A stretch of 64,000 bases of DNA from Moraxellaceae bacterium (GTDB taxonomy: Bacteria; Pseudomonadota; Gammaproteobacteria; Pseudomonadales; Moraxellaceae). The position numbers and the translations under genes were made by a program. The DNA is taken from positions 62,001 through 126,000 of the forward strand of contig JAUSND010000015.1 in assembly GCA_030646295.1 (NCBI GenBank). Direction: 5' to 3'. Position 1 is the stretch's first letter; the number at the start of each line of letters is the position of its first letter. Below the pieces are notes generated by a model. The model saw nothing but the letters and a program-made list of their open reading frames with translations. It did not search any database and was not told the origin of the DNA. Shown here one piece after another: positions 16,797 to 25,708 of this stretch.

Positions 16797-17828
16797 ATGA
16801 CAACATCCATGCACCCGAAAGCCGCCGCCCTGCTTGATGCACATATCGCCCACATCACCGCACAGCTGAGCGGAAAGTCCCTGCAGGCCCTGGTTGAAAC
16901 AGAAATAGACCAGTTGCTGGCGGATGCAGAAAAAATAACGCTGAACGAAGCCGTAACGCCACAAATGATCAAGGACACGGCGCGCAACTATGCCGTTGAC
17001 CTTGAGCTGTCGGGAGCGATCCCCGAGCTGGTGGGGGAAATCGCACGCGCCCTCTATGCCAACCCGATTCACGACTTCACCACGATTGGCGAATTGCTGC
17101 CCGATCATCTGTTTGAAGAGTTTCTCGACAAGACACTCGAAATGCGTGATGCCCGCGAACAGGTTGTGCATGAAGTCATTGCCAATCCGGTCTATGCCGC
17201 GCTCGCCTCCGACATCATGCTCGAAGGCATCCGGGGCTATGCACAGCAGGGCCGTGACATCGCCAGCATGATTCCCGGGGCCGCACGTGCCGGACGCCTG
17301 GGCCAGTCATTGCTGTCCAGCGCATTCCCCATGCTGGAGGAATCGCTGGAAGAAAACATGGGCAAGTACGTGCGCCGCATGCTTGAAAAAGTCCTGGAGC
17401 GCAGCGAGCACTTCTTGCTGAACCACTTTGACGAAGACCGTCTGCGCGAAATCTCGCTTGAAGTGTGGGACACCATCAAGGAAAAGCCCGTCAGCACCTT
17501 CAAGCGCGGCGTCAGCAGCCTGGACATGGAAGAGTTTTTCGTGATCGGTTATGAAACATGGCGCGAAATCCGCCACACGCCGATTTACAGCGCCATGATC
17601 GACACCGGCGTGGACTGCTTCTTCGAAAAATATGGCGAGACCAGCCTGCGCGAACTGGTCGATGAAATGGGTATCACGAAAGAAATCATGATGGGCGAAG
17701 CCATGCGCTACCTGCCACATGTGGTACGCATGCTCAAGCACAAGAAAATGCTGGAGCCGCTGCTGCGCCGCAACCTGGAGTCGTTCTACCGGTCGCAGGC
17801 GGTCACTGCCATTCTGGCGGCACCGTAA
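16797..17828 (+). CDS. Alpha-helical protein of an unnamed family, paralogue 1
   Basis: A 343-residue, soluble, almost wholly helical protein of no family I can name. It is related to the product at 20252: both begin near MHP.AA.LLDAH, share a D.R.Q.VH.V..NP centre, and end with an R..LESFY motif. The first shared Met would be the ATG at 16809; I use 16797. A glycine-rich segment IASMIPGAARAGRLGQSLLSS in the middle may be a weakly membrane-seeking turn. Function is unknown. It is 8 bases after the dienelactone hydrolase. Confidence 0.75.
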   Translation: MTTSMHPKAAALLDAHIAHITAQLSGKSLQALVETEIDQLLADAEKITLNEAVTPQMIKDTARNYAVDLELSGAIPELVGEIARALYANPIHDFTTIGELLPDHLFEEFLDKTLEMRDAREQVVHEVIANPVYAALASDIMLEGIRGYAQQGRDIASMIPGAARAGRLGQSLLSSAFPMLEESLEENMGKYVRRMLEKVLERSEHFLLNHFDEDRLREISLEVWDTIKEKPVSTFKRGVSSLDMEEFFVIGYETWREIRHTPIYSAMIDTGVDCFFEKYGETSLRELVDEMGITKEIMMGEAMRYLPHVVRMLKHKKMLEPLLRRNLESFYRSQAVTAILAAP

Positions 17829-18272
17829 TCAGCGGCTGGTCAGGCGGGCACAGAGATTGGCCAGCGCCTTTTCTGATTCCGCCTGTATCTTCTTCCACAG
17901 GAACAGGTCATTCAGCCAGCGCAGCAGGCGCGGCCGCAGAGTGTACTCCAGCGTTCGCGTAAAGCGGGTGCCCTCGCCCGTTGCCGCCATTTCATAGGTC
18001 AGCCGCACCGTGCTGCCATCCGCCATATAGGCCGAAGCACGCCAGCGCTGGCCCGGCCGGCTTTCTTCCACCAGCCAGGTCAGCCGGCGCTGGCGGCCGG
18101 CAGACAGGACCTCCTCCTCAAACCGGCGCCCCGCCACCAGTGACTCGTCCGTGATGTCATGCACCCCCTGCGACGCCGGATGCCACTCCTTCCAGCGCGC
18201 AGGCCGTGTCACATAGTCGTAGACAAGATCGGGGGTGGTGGCAATATCGGCGGACAGCTTGATCACAGTCAT
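17829..18272 (-). CDS. SRPBCC (START-like) ligand-binding protein
   Basis: The 147-residue product fits the SRPBCC/polyketide cyclase-type helix-grip fold: an N-terminal strand-helix segment (TPDLVYDYVTRPARWKEWHPAS), a run of beta strands with GRRFEEEVLSAG and TYEMAATGEGTRFTRTLEYTL, and a long C-terminal helix with a WLNDLFLWKKIQAE stretch. Such proteins bind hydrophobic ligands. I start at the ATG at 18272; the longer frame adds 22 residues with no family match. Its stop directly abuts the stop of the paralogue gene on the other strand. Confidence 0.85.
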   Translation of the reverse strand: MTVIKLSADIATTPDLVYDYVTRPARWKEWHPASQGVHDITDESLVAGRRFEEEVLSAGRQRRLTWLVEESRPGQRWRASAYMADGSTVRLTYEMAATGEGTRFTRTLEYTLRPRLLRWLNDLFLWKKIQAESEKALANLCARLTSR

Positions 18273-18442
18273 CTGGGCAGACTCACTAGCGGATATCGTC
18301 ACAGCGTAATGCAGCGACCACATGGCGAACAGTAGCAACGCTCAGGAATTGGCCCGAATCGACAATTTGACGACCTCCCCGGCCATGGCGACCAGCCCCT
18401 CCCGCCGTTAGTGTCTGCCCAGCATTTTGAAGGAGTTATTGC

Positions 18443-19333
18443 ATGCCCAGTCTGATTGCCCGCATCGTCAAGGCGGGCGCCCGCCTGACCATCCGGCACC
18501 AGCCCAAATCCGCTGAAAGCCTGGTGCGCCACCTGCGCCTGACCATGGGCAATCCTCCCATGATCACCTTGCTGCCGCGTGGCGTGACGTTCACACCATT
18601 TGCAGAAGGCAACCTCAGGGGCGACTGGCTGCGCGTGAAAAAACCACGGCAGGTGCTGCTGTACCTGCATGGCGGCGGCTATGTCTGCGGCAAGCCGGCA
18701 ACCTACCACAACCTCTGCGGCCGCCTGGCCAAGGGACTGGATGCCGACGTGCTGATGCCGGCCTACCGTGTGGCGCCCGAACACCCGTTTCCGGCCGCAG
18801 TCGATGATGCCCTGGAAGCCTACGAGTTCCTGCTTAGCCAGGGCTGGCGTGGCGAGCAGATTGCCGTCGCGGGCGATTCTGCAGGCGGCGGCCTCACGCT
18901 TGCACTGTTGCTAGCCCTGCGCGACCGTGGCCGCCCCCTGCCCAAGTGTGCCGTGGTGTACTCCCCCTATGCCGACCTGACCATGGCCTCGCCCAGCCGT
19001 CGCTACAATGACGGCAAGGACGACATGCTCTCGTACCGTATGCTGGAAGTGGGCATGGCCGTCTATGTGCAGGACGAGGATTACGAAAACCCCTATGCCT
19101 CACCCGTCTATGGCGACTACACCGGCCTGCCGCCGCTGTTCATCACCGTCTGCGAAGAGGAAATCTTTCGCGATGACGCCTATCGCGTTGCCGACGCCGC
19201 ACGTGCGGCCGGCGTGCAGGTCTCGCTGCTGGCACGCAAAGGCCTGCTCCATGTGTGGCCGATTTTCGTACCCATCCTGCCGGAAGCCCGTGAAGACATG
19301 CAGAAGGTGCTGCGCTTCATCAACGCCCACTGA
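18443..19333 (+). CDS. Alpha/beta-hydrolase of the hormone-sensitive-lipase family
   Basis: A 296-residue cytoplasmic esterase. HGGGYVCG (about residue 73) forms the oxyanion hole and GDSAGGGL (about 144) holds the catalytic Ser, which defines the HSL/type IV esterase family. The Asp and His of the triad probably lie near EEEIFRDD and LLHVWPIF. A GAAGGAG ribosome-binding sequence is 7 bases before the ATG. It is a single unit ended by a strong terminator. Short-chain acyl esters are the usual substrates. Confidence 0.92.
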   Translation: MPSLIARIVKAGARLTIRHQPKSAESLVRHLRLTMGNPPMITLLPRGVTFTPFAEGNLRGDWLRVKKPRQVLLYLHGGGYVCGKPATYHNLCGRLAKGLDADVLMPAYRVAPEHPFPAAVDDALEAYEFLLSQGWRGEQIAVAGDSAGGGLTLALLLALRDRGRPLPKCAVVYSPYADLTMASPSRRYNDGKDDMLSYRMLEVGMAVYVQDEDYENPYASPVYGDYTGLPPLFITVCEEEIFRDDAYRVADAARAAGVQVSLLARKGLLHVWPIFVPILPEAREDMQKVLRFINAH

Positions 19334-19351
19334 GGCCCTGCTTCATGCAAT

Positions 19352-19383
19352 AAAAAAGCCCGCATTCATCGCGGGCTTTTTTA
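19352..19383. terminator. Bidirectional terminator
   Basis: Arms AAAAAAGCCCGC and GCGGGCTTTTTT enclose a seven-base loop. The A-run on one side and T-run on the other let it stop both the esterase transcript and the convergent gene at 19411. Confidence 0.93.
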
Positions 19384-19410
19384 TGTCGTCAAACACTCAC
19401 TGCACAACCA

Positions 19411-19992
19411 TTATTCCACCACCGATGCCTTGCCGACTGCCGCAAAACCAAAGTGCCGGATCAGCTTGTCCTGTATCACCTTGCGAATGGCACGCGACTC
19501 CATCTCGGAGTTCTTGTCAATCCGGCTCAGCACGATACGGTGCAGGTGCAACATGGGGCGCGACTGCTTGAATTCACGCAGGTCGCCCTTGGCCAGCACA
19601 GGCAGGAACGGCACATCCGGCCCCAGCTTGCTCTGGATGAAATTCAGGCCCACCGCCAGCGGCATGGAACGTTGCCGGCCATTACCCATGGGAATGAGCA
19701 ACTGCAGCGCCCCTTCCTCGTTCGGCGTAATGAACAGGCTGGTCTGTATCACGGCATCTTCATTGATGCGATTGAAAGTGTCGTGAAACGCATGCGGATT
19801 CGGCAGGATGATGAGCTTGCGATTGTCGTCATCGGGCACAATGATTTCGTAGTTGGTATACAGCTGCTGCACCGGCGGCGAGTACACGCACAGCGACTGC
19901 TGAAAGCGCATGGCAAAGCGGGTGGCGCGATCGTGATCGGTCAGCCGCCCGAGGTCCCAGACCAGATTCTCGTTCTTGAAAATGTCGTTCAT
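19411..19992 (-). CDS. Conserved hypothetical protein
   Basis: A 193-residue soluble protein, mixed alpha/beta, with no motif I recognise. Notable segments are NLVWDLGRLTDHDRATRFAMRFQQSL and VGLNFIQSKLGPDVPFLP. There is no signal peptide. I start at the ATG at 19992; the frame extends five codons to a GTG. It is convergent with the HSL-type esterase and divergent from paralogue 2. Confidence 0.65.
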   Translation of the reverse strand: MNDIFKNENLVWDLGRLTDHDRATRFAMRFQQSLCVYSPPVQQLYTNYEIIVPDDDNRKLIILPNPHAFHDTFNRINEDAVIQTSLFITPNEEGALQLLIPMGNGRQRSMPLAVGLNFIQSKLGPDVPFLPVLAKGDLREFKQSRPMLHLHRIVLSRIDKNSEMESRAIRKVIQDKLIRHFGFAAVGKASVVE

Positions 19993-20251
19993 AGGGGTGT
20001 TCCGCACAGCATCGGCACTCCGGCACCCAAGACAGCGCCGGCAATTATTAAAGACGTAGACCGGTCAGCCTGCTCGTCTCCTGCCAGTCAGACAAGCAAG
20101 CTTTCGCCAGACGGCAGATCACGGCGATGACTGCACAGGAACGCTGTGCCGCCAGTATTGCATGCCCGCCCGCATTTGCCGGCAAATCGGCCCATTCCGA
20201 CAAGCCGTTTTGCGGTAAGGTGTGCCCAACCAGAATAAAAAGGAGTTCCCG

Positions 20252-21265
20252 ATGCACCCCACGGCTGCCGTCCTGCTTGACGCCCACACCCGCCACTTCA
20301 TGGACCGCCTGGCCGGCCCTGACCTGAGCACCCTGCTCGACGACGAAACCGCCTCCCTCTGTGACTGGGCTGCAACACGGCCGGTCACCTGCGTCACCGA
20401 CGAAGTACGTGTTCGTGATTTCCTGCTGCGCAATGTTTTCGAGGTCACCCCCAGTGAAACGCTGCTGACCCAGATCGGTACGCTGGCCACCGTCGCCCTG
20501 CAGAACCCGATGAACAAGCAGACCTCGCTGGAAGAGCTGCTCAATGCCCGCGAATACGATCTCATCGTGGATCGCGTGGTCGAACTGGAAGACCTGCGTC
20601 GCCAGATCGTGCACTCCGTCATGCAGAACCCTTCTGTCACGCAACTCATTTCCGATCTGGTCTATCACGGCCTGAAAAACTATCTGGTGGAAGAAAACGG
20701 CCTCACCAAGAAAGTGCCCGGCATGTCGTCGCTGATGAAGATGGGCAAAGGCATGATGGAGCGCATGGGTTCGCTCGACGCCGCCCTGGAAAGCACGCTC
20801 AAGGGCTACGTGAAGCGCAACACCAAGGCCACGATGGAACTGAGTGAGCGGCTGGTTGAGCGCGCCATGGAAACCCCAAAGCTGAAGGCCGTGGCACGCC
20901 AGTTCTGGCAGCAGATCAAGGGCGAAAAACTGCACCGCGTGACGCAGTACGTGACCGCTGATGATGTGGATGACGTGGTGCGCATCGGCAGCACAATCTG
21001 GAACCACTTCCGCCAGACACCCTATGCCCGCGACATGCTGAACGATCTGGTGCATGCCTGGTTTGAACAGTGGGGCAGCCAGACCCTGATGCAGGTGCTG
21101 GAAGACATCGGCCTCAGCCGCGAGCGCCTGCAGGTGGAAGTCCGTTCGATTGGCGAACCTCTCGTCGCCGAACTCATACAGTCCGGCCATCTGGAAGCCC
21201 GCATCCGCATGCATCTGGAATCGTTCTACGATTCACCGGAAGCCACGGCCGCACTGGGCGGCTAA
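20252..21265 (+). CDS. Alpha-helical protein of an unnamed family, paralogue 2
   Basis: A 337-residue helical protein related to the product at 16797 (shared start MHP.AA.LLDAH, LR.QIVHSVMQNP against REQVVHEVIANP, and a common RMHLESFY/RRNLESFY end). Overall similarity is low, so the duplication is old. The start is well supported by AAGGAG 7 bases before the ATG; an upstream GTG in frame is less likely. It is followed by a terminator, so it is probably monocistronic. No function is known to me. Confidence 0.8.
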   Translation: MHPTAAVLLDAHTRHFMDRLAGPDLSTLLDDETASLCDWAATRPVTCVTDEVRVRDFLLRNVFEVTPSETLLTQIGTLATVALQNPMNKQTSLEELLNAREYDLIVDRVVELEDLRRQIVHSVMQNPSVTQLISDLVYHGLKNYLVEENGLTKKVPGMSSLMKMGKGMMERMGSLDAALESTLKGYVKRNTKATMELSERLVERAMETPKLKAVARQFWQQIKGEKLHRVTQYVTADDVDDVVRIGSTIWNHFRQTPYARDMLNDLVHAWFEQWGSQTLMQVLEDIGLSRERLQVEVRSIGEPLVAELIQSGHLEARIRMHLESFYDSPEATAALGG

Positions 21266-21283
21266 GTCCCGACCCGAAACGAG

Positions 21284-21308
21284 AAGGGGAGCACAGGCTC
21301 CCCTTTTT
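21284..21308 (+). terminator. Rho-independent terminator
   Basis: Arms AAGGGGAG and CTCCCCTT with a six-base loop are followed by a T-run. It lies 18 bases after the stop of paralogue 2. Confidence 0.88.
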
Positions 21309-21403
21309 CATGGACGCCCGGTGCGCAAGGGGGATGGCAGACGTCACGGGATGGAGTACCGTCAGGCACTACCGGTATCCATGCAGACGACAGGGACTTT
21401 GCC

Positions 21404-22156
21404 ATGAGTAATGATGCAGCCGTGATCACCATCCGGGAAGTCGGACCGACGCGCCCGTTTTTCTGGCTCAAGTCCGGCTGGCAGGACATGATGACCCATC
21501 CTGGCCCCAGCCTCATGTACGGCATTCTGGTCACCGTTGCGGGCTGGGCCATTGTCACGCTCGCCGCCCCGCATGCCGAACTCTTTACCTCGGTCGTCAC
21601 CGGCTTTGTGCTGATTGCCCCCCTGATTGCCGCCGGCATCTACGAACTCACCCGGCAGCGCGAGGCCGGCGAGCCCGCCTCCTTCATCAATTCGGTGAAA
21701 AGCCTGCGCCGCAACATCAACAGCATTGCCGACTACGGCATTGTGCTGATCCTGGCGGGCATATTGTGGGAACGTGTGGCGGCGGTAATGTTTGCGCTGT
21801 CCTACGGTGGCGACATGGGCAGCGTGAAGGACTTTGTGAGCGACATTTTCCTGTCAGGAAACTACTGGGGCGTTGTCATTGCATGGCTGGTCTCGGGCGC
21901 CATCCTGTCCAGCGTGATTTTTTCCGTCACCGTGATCGGCATGCCGATGGTGATTGATCGCAACGCCGATGTGGTGACCGCAATGATCACCAGTGTGCGT
22001 GCCGTATTCCGCAACCTGCCTGCAATGCTTGTGTGGGCGGCACTGATCGTGGTGCTCACCGGGCTTGGCATGGCGCTGGCCCTGGTCGGCCTGATCGTGA
22101 TCATGCCCTTGCTGGGGCATGCCACCTGGTGCGCCTACAAGGACCTGATTCAGTAA
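21404..22156 (+). CDS. DUF2189 membrane protein
   Basis: The 250-residue protein has about six hydrophobic helices (for example SLMYGILVTVAGWAIVTLAA, SVVTGFVLIAPLIAAGIYEL and the terminal AMLVWAALIVVLTGLGMALAL in parts). The N-terminal WLKSGWQDMMTHPGPSLMYG and the following LIAAGIYELTRQRE match the DUF2189 family, sometimes annotated as cytochrome c oxidase-associated, but without proof. It probably sits in the inner membrane. It is convergent with the DUF2892 gene. Confidence 0.85.
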   Translation: MSNDAAVITIREVGPTRPFFWLKSGWQDMMTHPGPSLMYGILVTVAGWAIVTLAAPHAELFTSVVTGFVLIAPLIAAGIYELTRQREAGEPASFINSVKSLRRNINSIADYGIVLILAGILWERVAAVMFALSYGGDMGSVKDFVSDIFLSGNYWGVVIAWLVSGAILSSVIFSVTVIGMPMVIDRNADVVTAMITSVRAVFRNLPAMLVWAALIVVLTGLGMALALVGLIVIMPLLGHATWCAYKDLIQ

Positions 22157-22203
22157 CAACCTGATTCACCGGGCAGCGAACTCTGCCGCCCGGAGACACC
22201 GGT

Positions 22204-22410
22204 TTACTCAGGCTTGCTTTCGGGCTTCACCCGGCAGGTGTTGATCCCCAGCAGGCTGTAAGGCGGGCACCAGCCGGAGAGGCCGGTAAGGATCGGCATG
22301 ATGCCGATCAGCCCCCACAAGGTCTGCGGTCCCACGAATACCAGCGACAACAGGCCAAGGCCTGCCACCACCCGCACAACGCGCTCGACATCACCAATAT
22401 TGCGTTCCAT
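22204..22410 (-). CDS. DUF2892 small membrane protein
   Basis: A 68-residue protein starting MERNIGDVERVVRVVAGLGLL with two hydrophobic helices and GLSGWCPPYSLLGINTC near the end. This is the DUF2892 (YgaP transmembrane-like) pattern, where the paired Cys and CPPY are conserved. In YgaP the domain anchors a rhodanese; here it stands alone. Role unknown, possibly in sulfur metabolism. Confidence 0.92.
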   Translation of the reverse strand: MERNIGDVERVVRVVAGLGLLSLVFVGPQTLWGLIGIMPILTGLSGWCPPYSLLGINTCRVKPESKPE

Positions 22411-22491
22411 TCATGTCTCCCTGATGCACTGCCTGACGGGGCAGATGCCCCTCTATCAGCCAGCCTGTTTACAGGCTAGCACGCCACCCGG

Positions 22492-22656
22492 CTACTGCCC
22501 GGGATGCGCCTTCTTGTCCTTCGCTTCGCACTCGGACACCTTGGTGTGCCCCAGCGTCCACCAGACCACGCCGGGAATACCCAGCAGCATGATCAACAGG
22601 CCGATGATGACCATCCAGCCGCTGGAGGTCCCGAACAGTTCACTGGCAATATCCAT
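22492..22656 (-). CDS. DUF3149-like small membrane protein
   Basis: A 54-residue protein, MDIASELFGTSSGWM followed by one hydrophobic helix (about 14-37) and a charged tail. The MDIA.ELFGT start matches the DUF3149 family. GAGGAG lies 8 bases before the ATG, which makes this short frame credible; the longer frame to 22740 is not supported. Function unknown. Confidence 0.8.
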   Translation of the reverse strand: MDIASELFGTSSGWMVIIGLLIMLLGIPGVVWWTLGHTKVSECEAKDKKAHPGQ

Positions 22657-22741
22657 GACATCACTCCTCGCAAGGTTATTGTCTGATATCACCACGGACC
22701 GGCCTGTCACCACATGACACAGGTCAACCGGCATCCACAAT

Positions 22742-23383
22742 TCAGCCCTGCCGGATCAATCCCATGCGGACGGCCTTGAGACTGGCCTCTGCCCGCGAGG
22801 AAATACCGAGCTTGCGGTAGATATCCTTCACATAGCCACGCACCGTGTGTACCGAGATTTCCAGCTGCGACGCCGCCTCGATAACGCTGCGACCACCGGC
22901 AATCAGCACCAGCACCTCGCGCTCGCGCTGGGTCAGGTCGCAGGGCTCCAGCGCGGGACCTGACTGCGAGAAGAAATCCATCATCCGCCGGGCTATGCCC
23001 GGGGACAGCGCCGGCACATCGGCATCCAGTCCCCGCAATGCGCTTTCCAGCACGGCATCCGACTGGTCCTTGAGCAGGTACCCGCGCGCGCCCGCACGCA
23101 AGGCCCGGAACACATGGTCATCATCATCATAGATCGTGGTGACCACGACGTGTGCCCCGGTTCGCACCGGCTCGACATGACGGATGAAGTCGGTACCCTC
23201 GCCATCCGGCAGCCCCAGATCAACCACGAACAGGTCAAACGCGTCCTGATCGGCCATCCGCTTCGCCGCCGCCAGCGTATGCGCCAGCGTCACACTCACG
23301 CCGGCACCAAACGCACCGCGCACCCTTTCCGCCAACCAGTGTGCCGTATCAACGACATCCTCAACTACCAGCACCCTTTTCAT
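22742..23383 (-). CDS. NarL/FixJ-type response regulator
   Basis: A 213-residue transcription regulator. The receiver domain has the acidic pair near residue 9, the phosphoacceptor D55 in VVDLGLPDGEG, and the conserved Lys in YLLKDQ. The C-terminal LuxR-type helix-turn-helix is LTQREREVLVLIAGGRSVIEAASQLEISVHTVRGYVKDIYRKLG in parts. GGAG is upstream of the ATG at 23383; an upstream GTG is too close to it. The divergent sensor kinase 149 bases away is the obvious partner. Confidence 0.94.
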   Translation of the reverse strand: MKRVLVVEDVVDTAHWLAERVRGAFGAGVSVTLAHTLAAAKRMADQDAFDLFVVDLGLPDGEGTDFIRHVEPVRTGAHVVVTTIYDDDDHVFRALRAGARGYLLKDQSDAVLESALRGLDADVPALSPGIARRMMDFFSQSGPALEPCDLTQREREVLVLIAGGRSVIEAASQLEISVHTVRGYVKDIYRKLGISSRAEASLKAVRMGLIRQG

Positions 23384-23532
23384 TGGCTGCACTACTCCCT
23401 GAGGTGAATCCGGTCACCAATCCCTGAATACACCGAGCATGCACGCGAACACCTGCGGCGGGCAACATGACGACGACAAGCATGTACCGTTATGCTCTAC
23501 GCAGGACTTGATCACGTCACCAGGAACCCGAC

Positions 23533-25707
23533 ATGCGACTTTCTCCCCGAACCCTCATCGGCCTTGCCGTCATCGTGACCCTGGCCGTCAGTCTGCTGTC
23601 GATAGTGGCCGCACTGTCCACCCCGCGCATGGGCCTGACCATCGGGCTGGATGACAAGCAACGCCTGATGGTCACCGCGGTGGGTGAAAGCAGTCCCAAC
23701 CACTCGCGCATCCAGCCCGGCGCCATCATCGTCTCGTTCGGGACCACACATGGCGACCTGCCTGCACGTGCCGAGCTGCTGACCGAAGAGCCCGACACCC
23801 TGCCCGGCTTTGCCGGCTACAACGCCTTCATGCGAGACCAGGGATTGCTGGCCCGCCAGCTGGAGACCGGCTCACTGACGGCGACCCTGGCTGACGGTCG
23901 CCATGTCGTCCTGGATACCCGTCCGGCTCGCTTGGGCGACCTTCCCCTGCTGTTCTGGTTCCAGCTGTTTGTCGGCGTGAGCGGGGTCCTCACCGGGGCA
24001 CTGGTCTGGGCGCTCAGCCCGCAGGTCTCGGCCGCCACCCGCCTGTACCTGCTTACCGGCATCGGCTACCTGATCTTTGCGCCGGCCGCAGGCATTTACA
24101 GCACCCGCGAACTGGCGCTGCCCGCCACGGATTTCCGGCTGCTCTCGATGGCCAATCATTTCGGCGCCCTGTTCTTTACCGCCTCGCTGACCAGCCTGCT
24201 CTGGGTCTACCCGCGCCGCCTGGGTGGCATGTGGGCACCCCTGGCCTGCTACGCCGCTGCCATGGCCGTCTGGCTGCTGGATGCGTCACAGGCCGGCGGC
24301 GACCCCGCGCTGTTTCACTTCGGCGTACTGATCGTGTTTGCCCTCAGTTTTGTCTTTGCCGGCATGCAGTGGTGGCAAACCCGGCAGCATCCGGCCGACC
24401 GCGCCGCCCTGCGCTGGTTCCTGCTGTCCATCTATGTTGCCACCGGCCTGTTTGCCGGCACCATCATCATCCCCTCGGCACTCAACCTGCCACTGCCCGC
24501 CCCGCAGGGCGTGATGTTCGGCGCCTTCCTCATCATGTACTGGGGACTGGCACTGGGCGTGGTGCGTTACCGCCTGTTCCAGCTGGAGGCCTGGTGGTAT
24601 GCCGTCTGGGCATGGTTTCTGGGCGGTATCGCTGTCGTGCTGGTCGATGTGCTGCTGCTGTCCTTCCTCTCGGTCCCCGAAGGCATGGCACTGTCGCTGT
24701 CGGTGGCGATTGTAGGCTGGCTGTATTTTCCCCTGCGCCAGAAGCTCTGGGAGTGGCTGGGCGGACGCCGTCAGCGCACCCTGCAGCAGTGGCTGCCTGA
24801 TGCGCTTCCCCTGCTCATCCAGACCAATGCCGGCGAAGCCACCGAGAGCCGTCTGCGCGAGCGCTGGCCCGACATCCTGCAAGTGGTCTACCAGCCCCTG
24901 CAGATTGTGCCGGCCGACAGTTACCACCACGATCACGATCTGGCACAGGTGGAGGAAAACGGCCTGGCGCTGATCGTGCCGGACCTGCGCGAACCGGGCC
25001 GGGCCCTGTGCCTGCGGCACGCCGGTAACGGTGCCCGACTGTTCACGCATCAGGATCTGGACACCCTGGAGTCCGTCAGGAACCTGTTTGCACTGTCCCT
25101 CGACATGTTCCGCGCACGGGACACCGGCGCCCAGATCGAGCGCGAGCGGATTGCCCGGGACATTCATGACGACCTCGGCGCCAAACTGCTGACCATCCTG
25201 CACAAGAGTCCGGCGGATCATCAGCCACTGGTGCGTGAAGCCATCCGCGATACGCGCGACCTGCTGCACACACTCAACTTTCGCGACACCGTGCTGGGCG
25301 AAGCAGCCACCCGGTGGCGCAACGAGATACAGGAAAGAACCCAGGCACAGGGCGTGGGACTGGTCTGGGACAACCAGCTGGAGACCGAGCTGGGCAACAT
25401 GCTGAGTTCACGTCAGCACGCCAACCTGACGCGCGTGCTGCGCGAGGCGGTGAGCAATGCCTTGCGCCACAGCGGGGCATCAGAGCTGCACATCACCCTG
25501 TCCAGCACCCGCAACAAGCTGGTGCTGGCGGTGCAGGACAACGGCAGCGCCGGCAATCCCGAACACTGGCAGGACAGTGGCCGCGGGCTTGCGATCATGC
25601 GGGCACGCCTGGCCGAACTGAGCGGCGAGGCGCGCTGGGTCACGGAGAATGGCTGCCGGGTGGAAATATGCCTGCCGTACGGCATGGAAACGGGGAGCAC
25701 CGCCTGA
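23533..25707 (+). CDS. Polytopic sensor histidine kinase (HisKA_3) with PDZ-like N-domain
   Basis: A 724-residue kinase. One N-terminal helix is followed by an extracytoplasmic domain of about 110 residues that looks PDZ-like (SRIQPGAIIVSFGTTHGDLP). About seven membrane helices come next (roughly residues 137-410), then a divergent GAF-like linker, and a HisKA_3 dimerisation domain with the phospho-His H545 in RIARDIHDDLGAKLL. The ATPase domain has an N-box (REAVSNALRHSG) and G-boxes (VQDNGSAGN, GRGLAIMRARL). It should phosphorylate the divergently encoded NarL-type regulator. The signal sensed is unknown. Confidence 0.93.
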   Translation: MRLSPRTLIGLAVIVTLAVSLLSIVAALSTPRMGLTIGLDDKQRLMVTAVGESSPNHSRIQPGAIIVSFGTTHGDLPARAELLTEEPDTLPGFAGYNAFMRDQGLLARQLETGSLTATLADGRHVVLDTRPARLGDLPLLFWFQLFVGVSGVLTGALVWALSPQVSAATRLYLLTGIGYLIFAPAAGIYSTRELALPATDFRLLSMANHFGALFFTASLTSLLWVYPRRLGGMWAPLACYAAAMAVWLLDASQAGGDPALFHFGVLIVFALSFVFAGMQWWQTRQHPADRAALRWFLLSIYVATGLFAGTIIIPSALNLPLPAPQGVMFGAFLIMYWGLALGVVRYRLFQLEAWWYAVWAWFLGGIAVVLVDVLLLSFLSVPEGMALSLSVAIVGWLYFPLRQKLWEWLGGRRQRTLQQWLPDALPLLIQTNAGEATESRLRERWPDILQVVYQPLQIVPADSYHHDHDLAQVEENGLALIVPDLREPGRALCLRHAGNGARLFTHQDLDTLESVRNLFALSLDMFRARDTGAQIERERIARDIHDDLGAKLLTILHKSPADHQPLVREAIRDTRDLLHTLNFRDTVLGEAATRWRNEIQERTQAQGVGLVWDNQLETELGNMLSSRQHANLTRVLREAVSNALRHSGASELHITLSSTRNKLVLAVQDNGSAGNPEHWQDSGRGLAIMRARLAELSGEARWVTENGCRVEICLPYGMETGSTA

Positions 25708-25708
25708 C

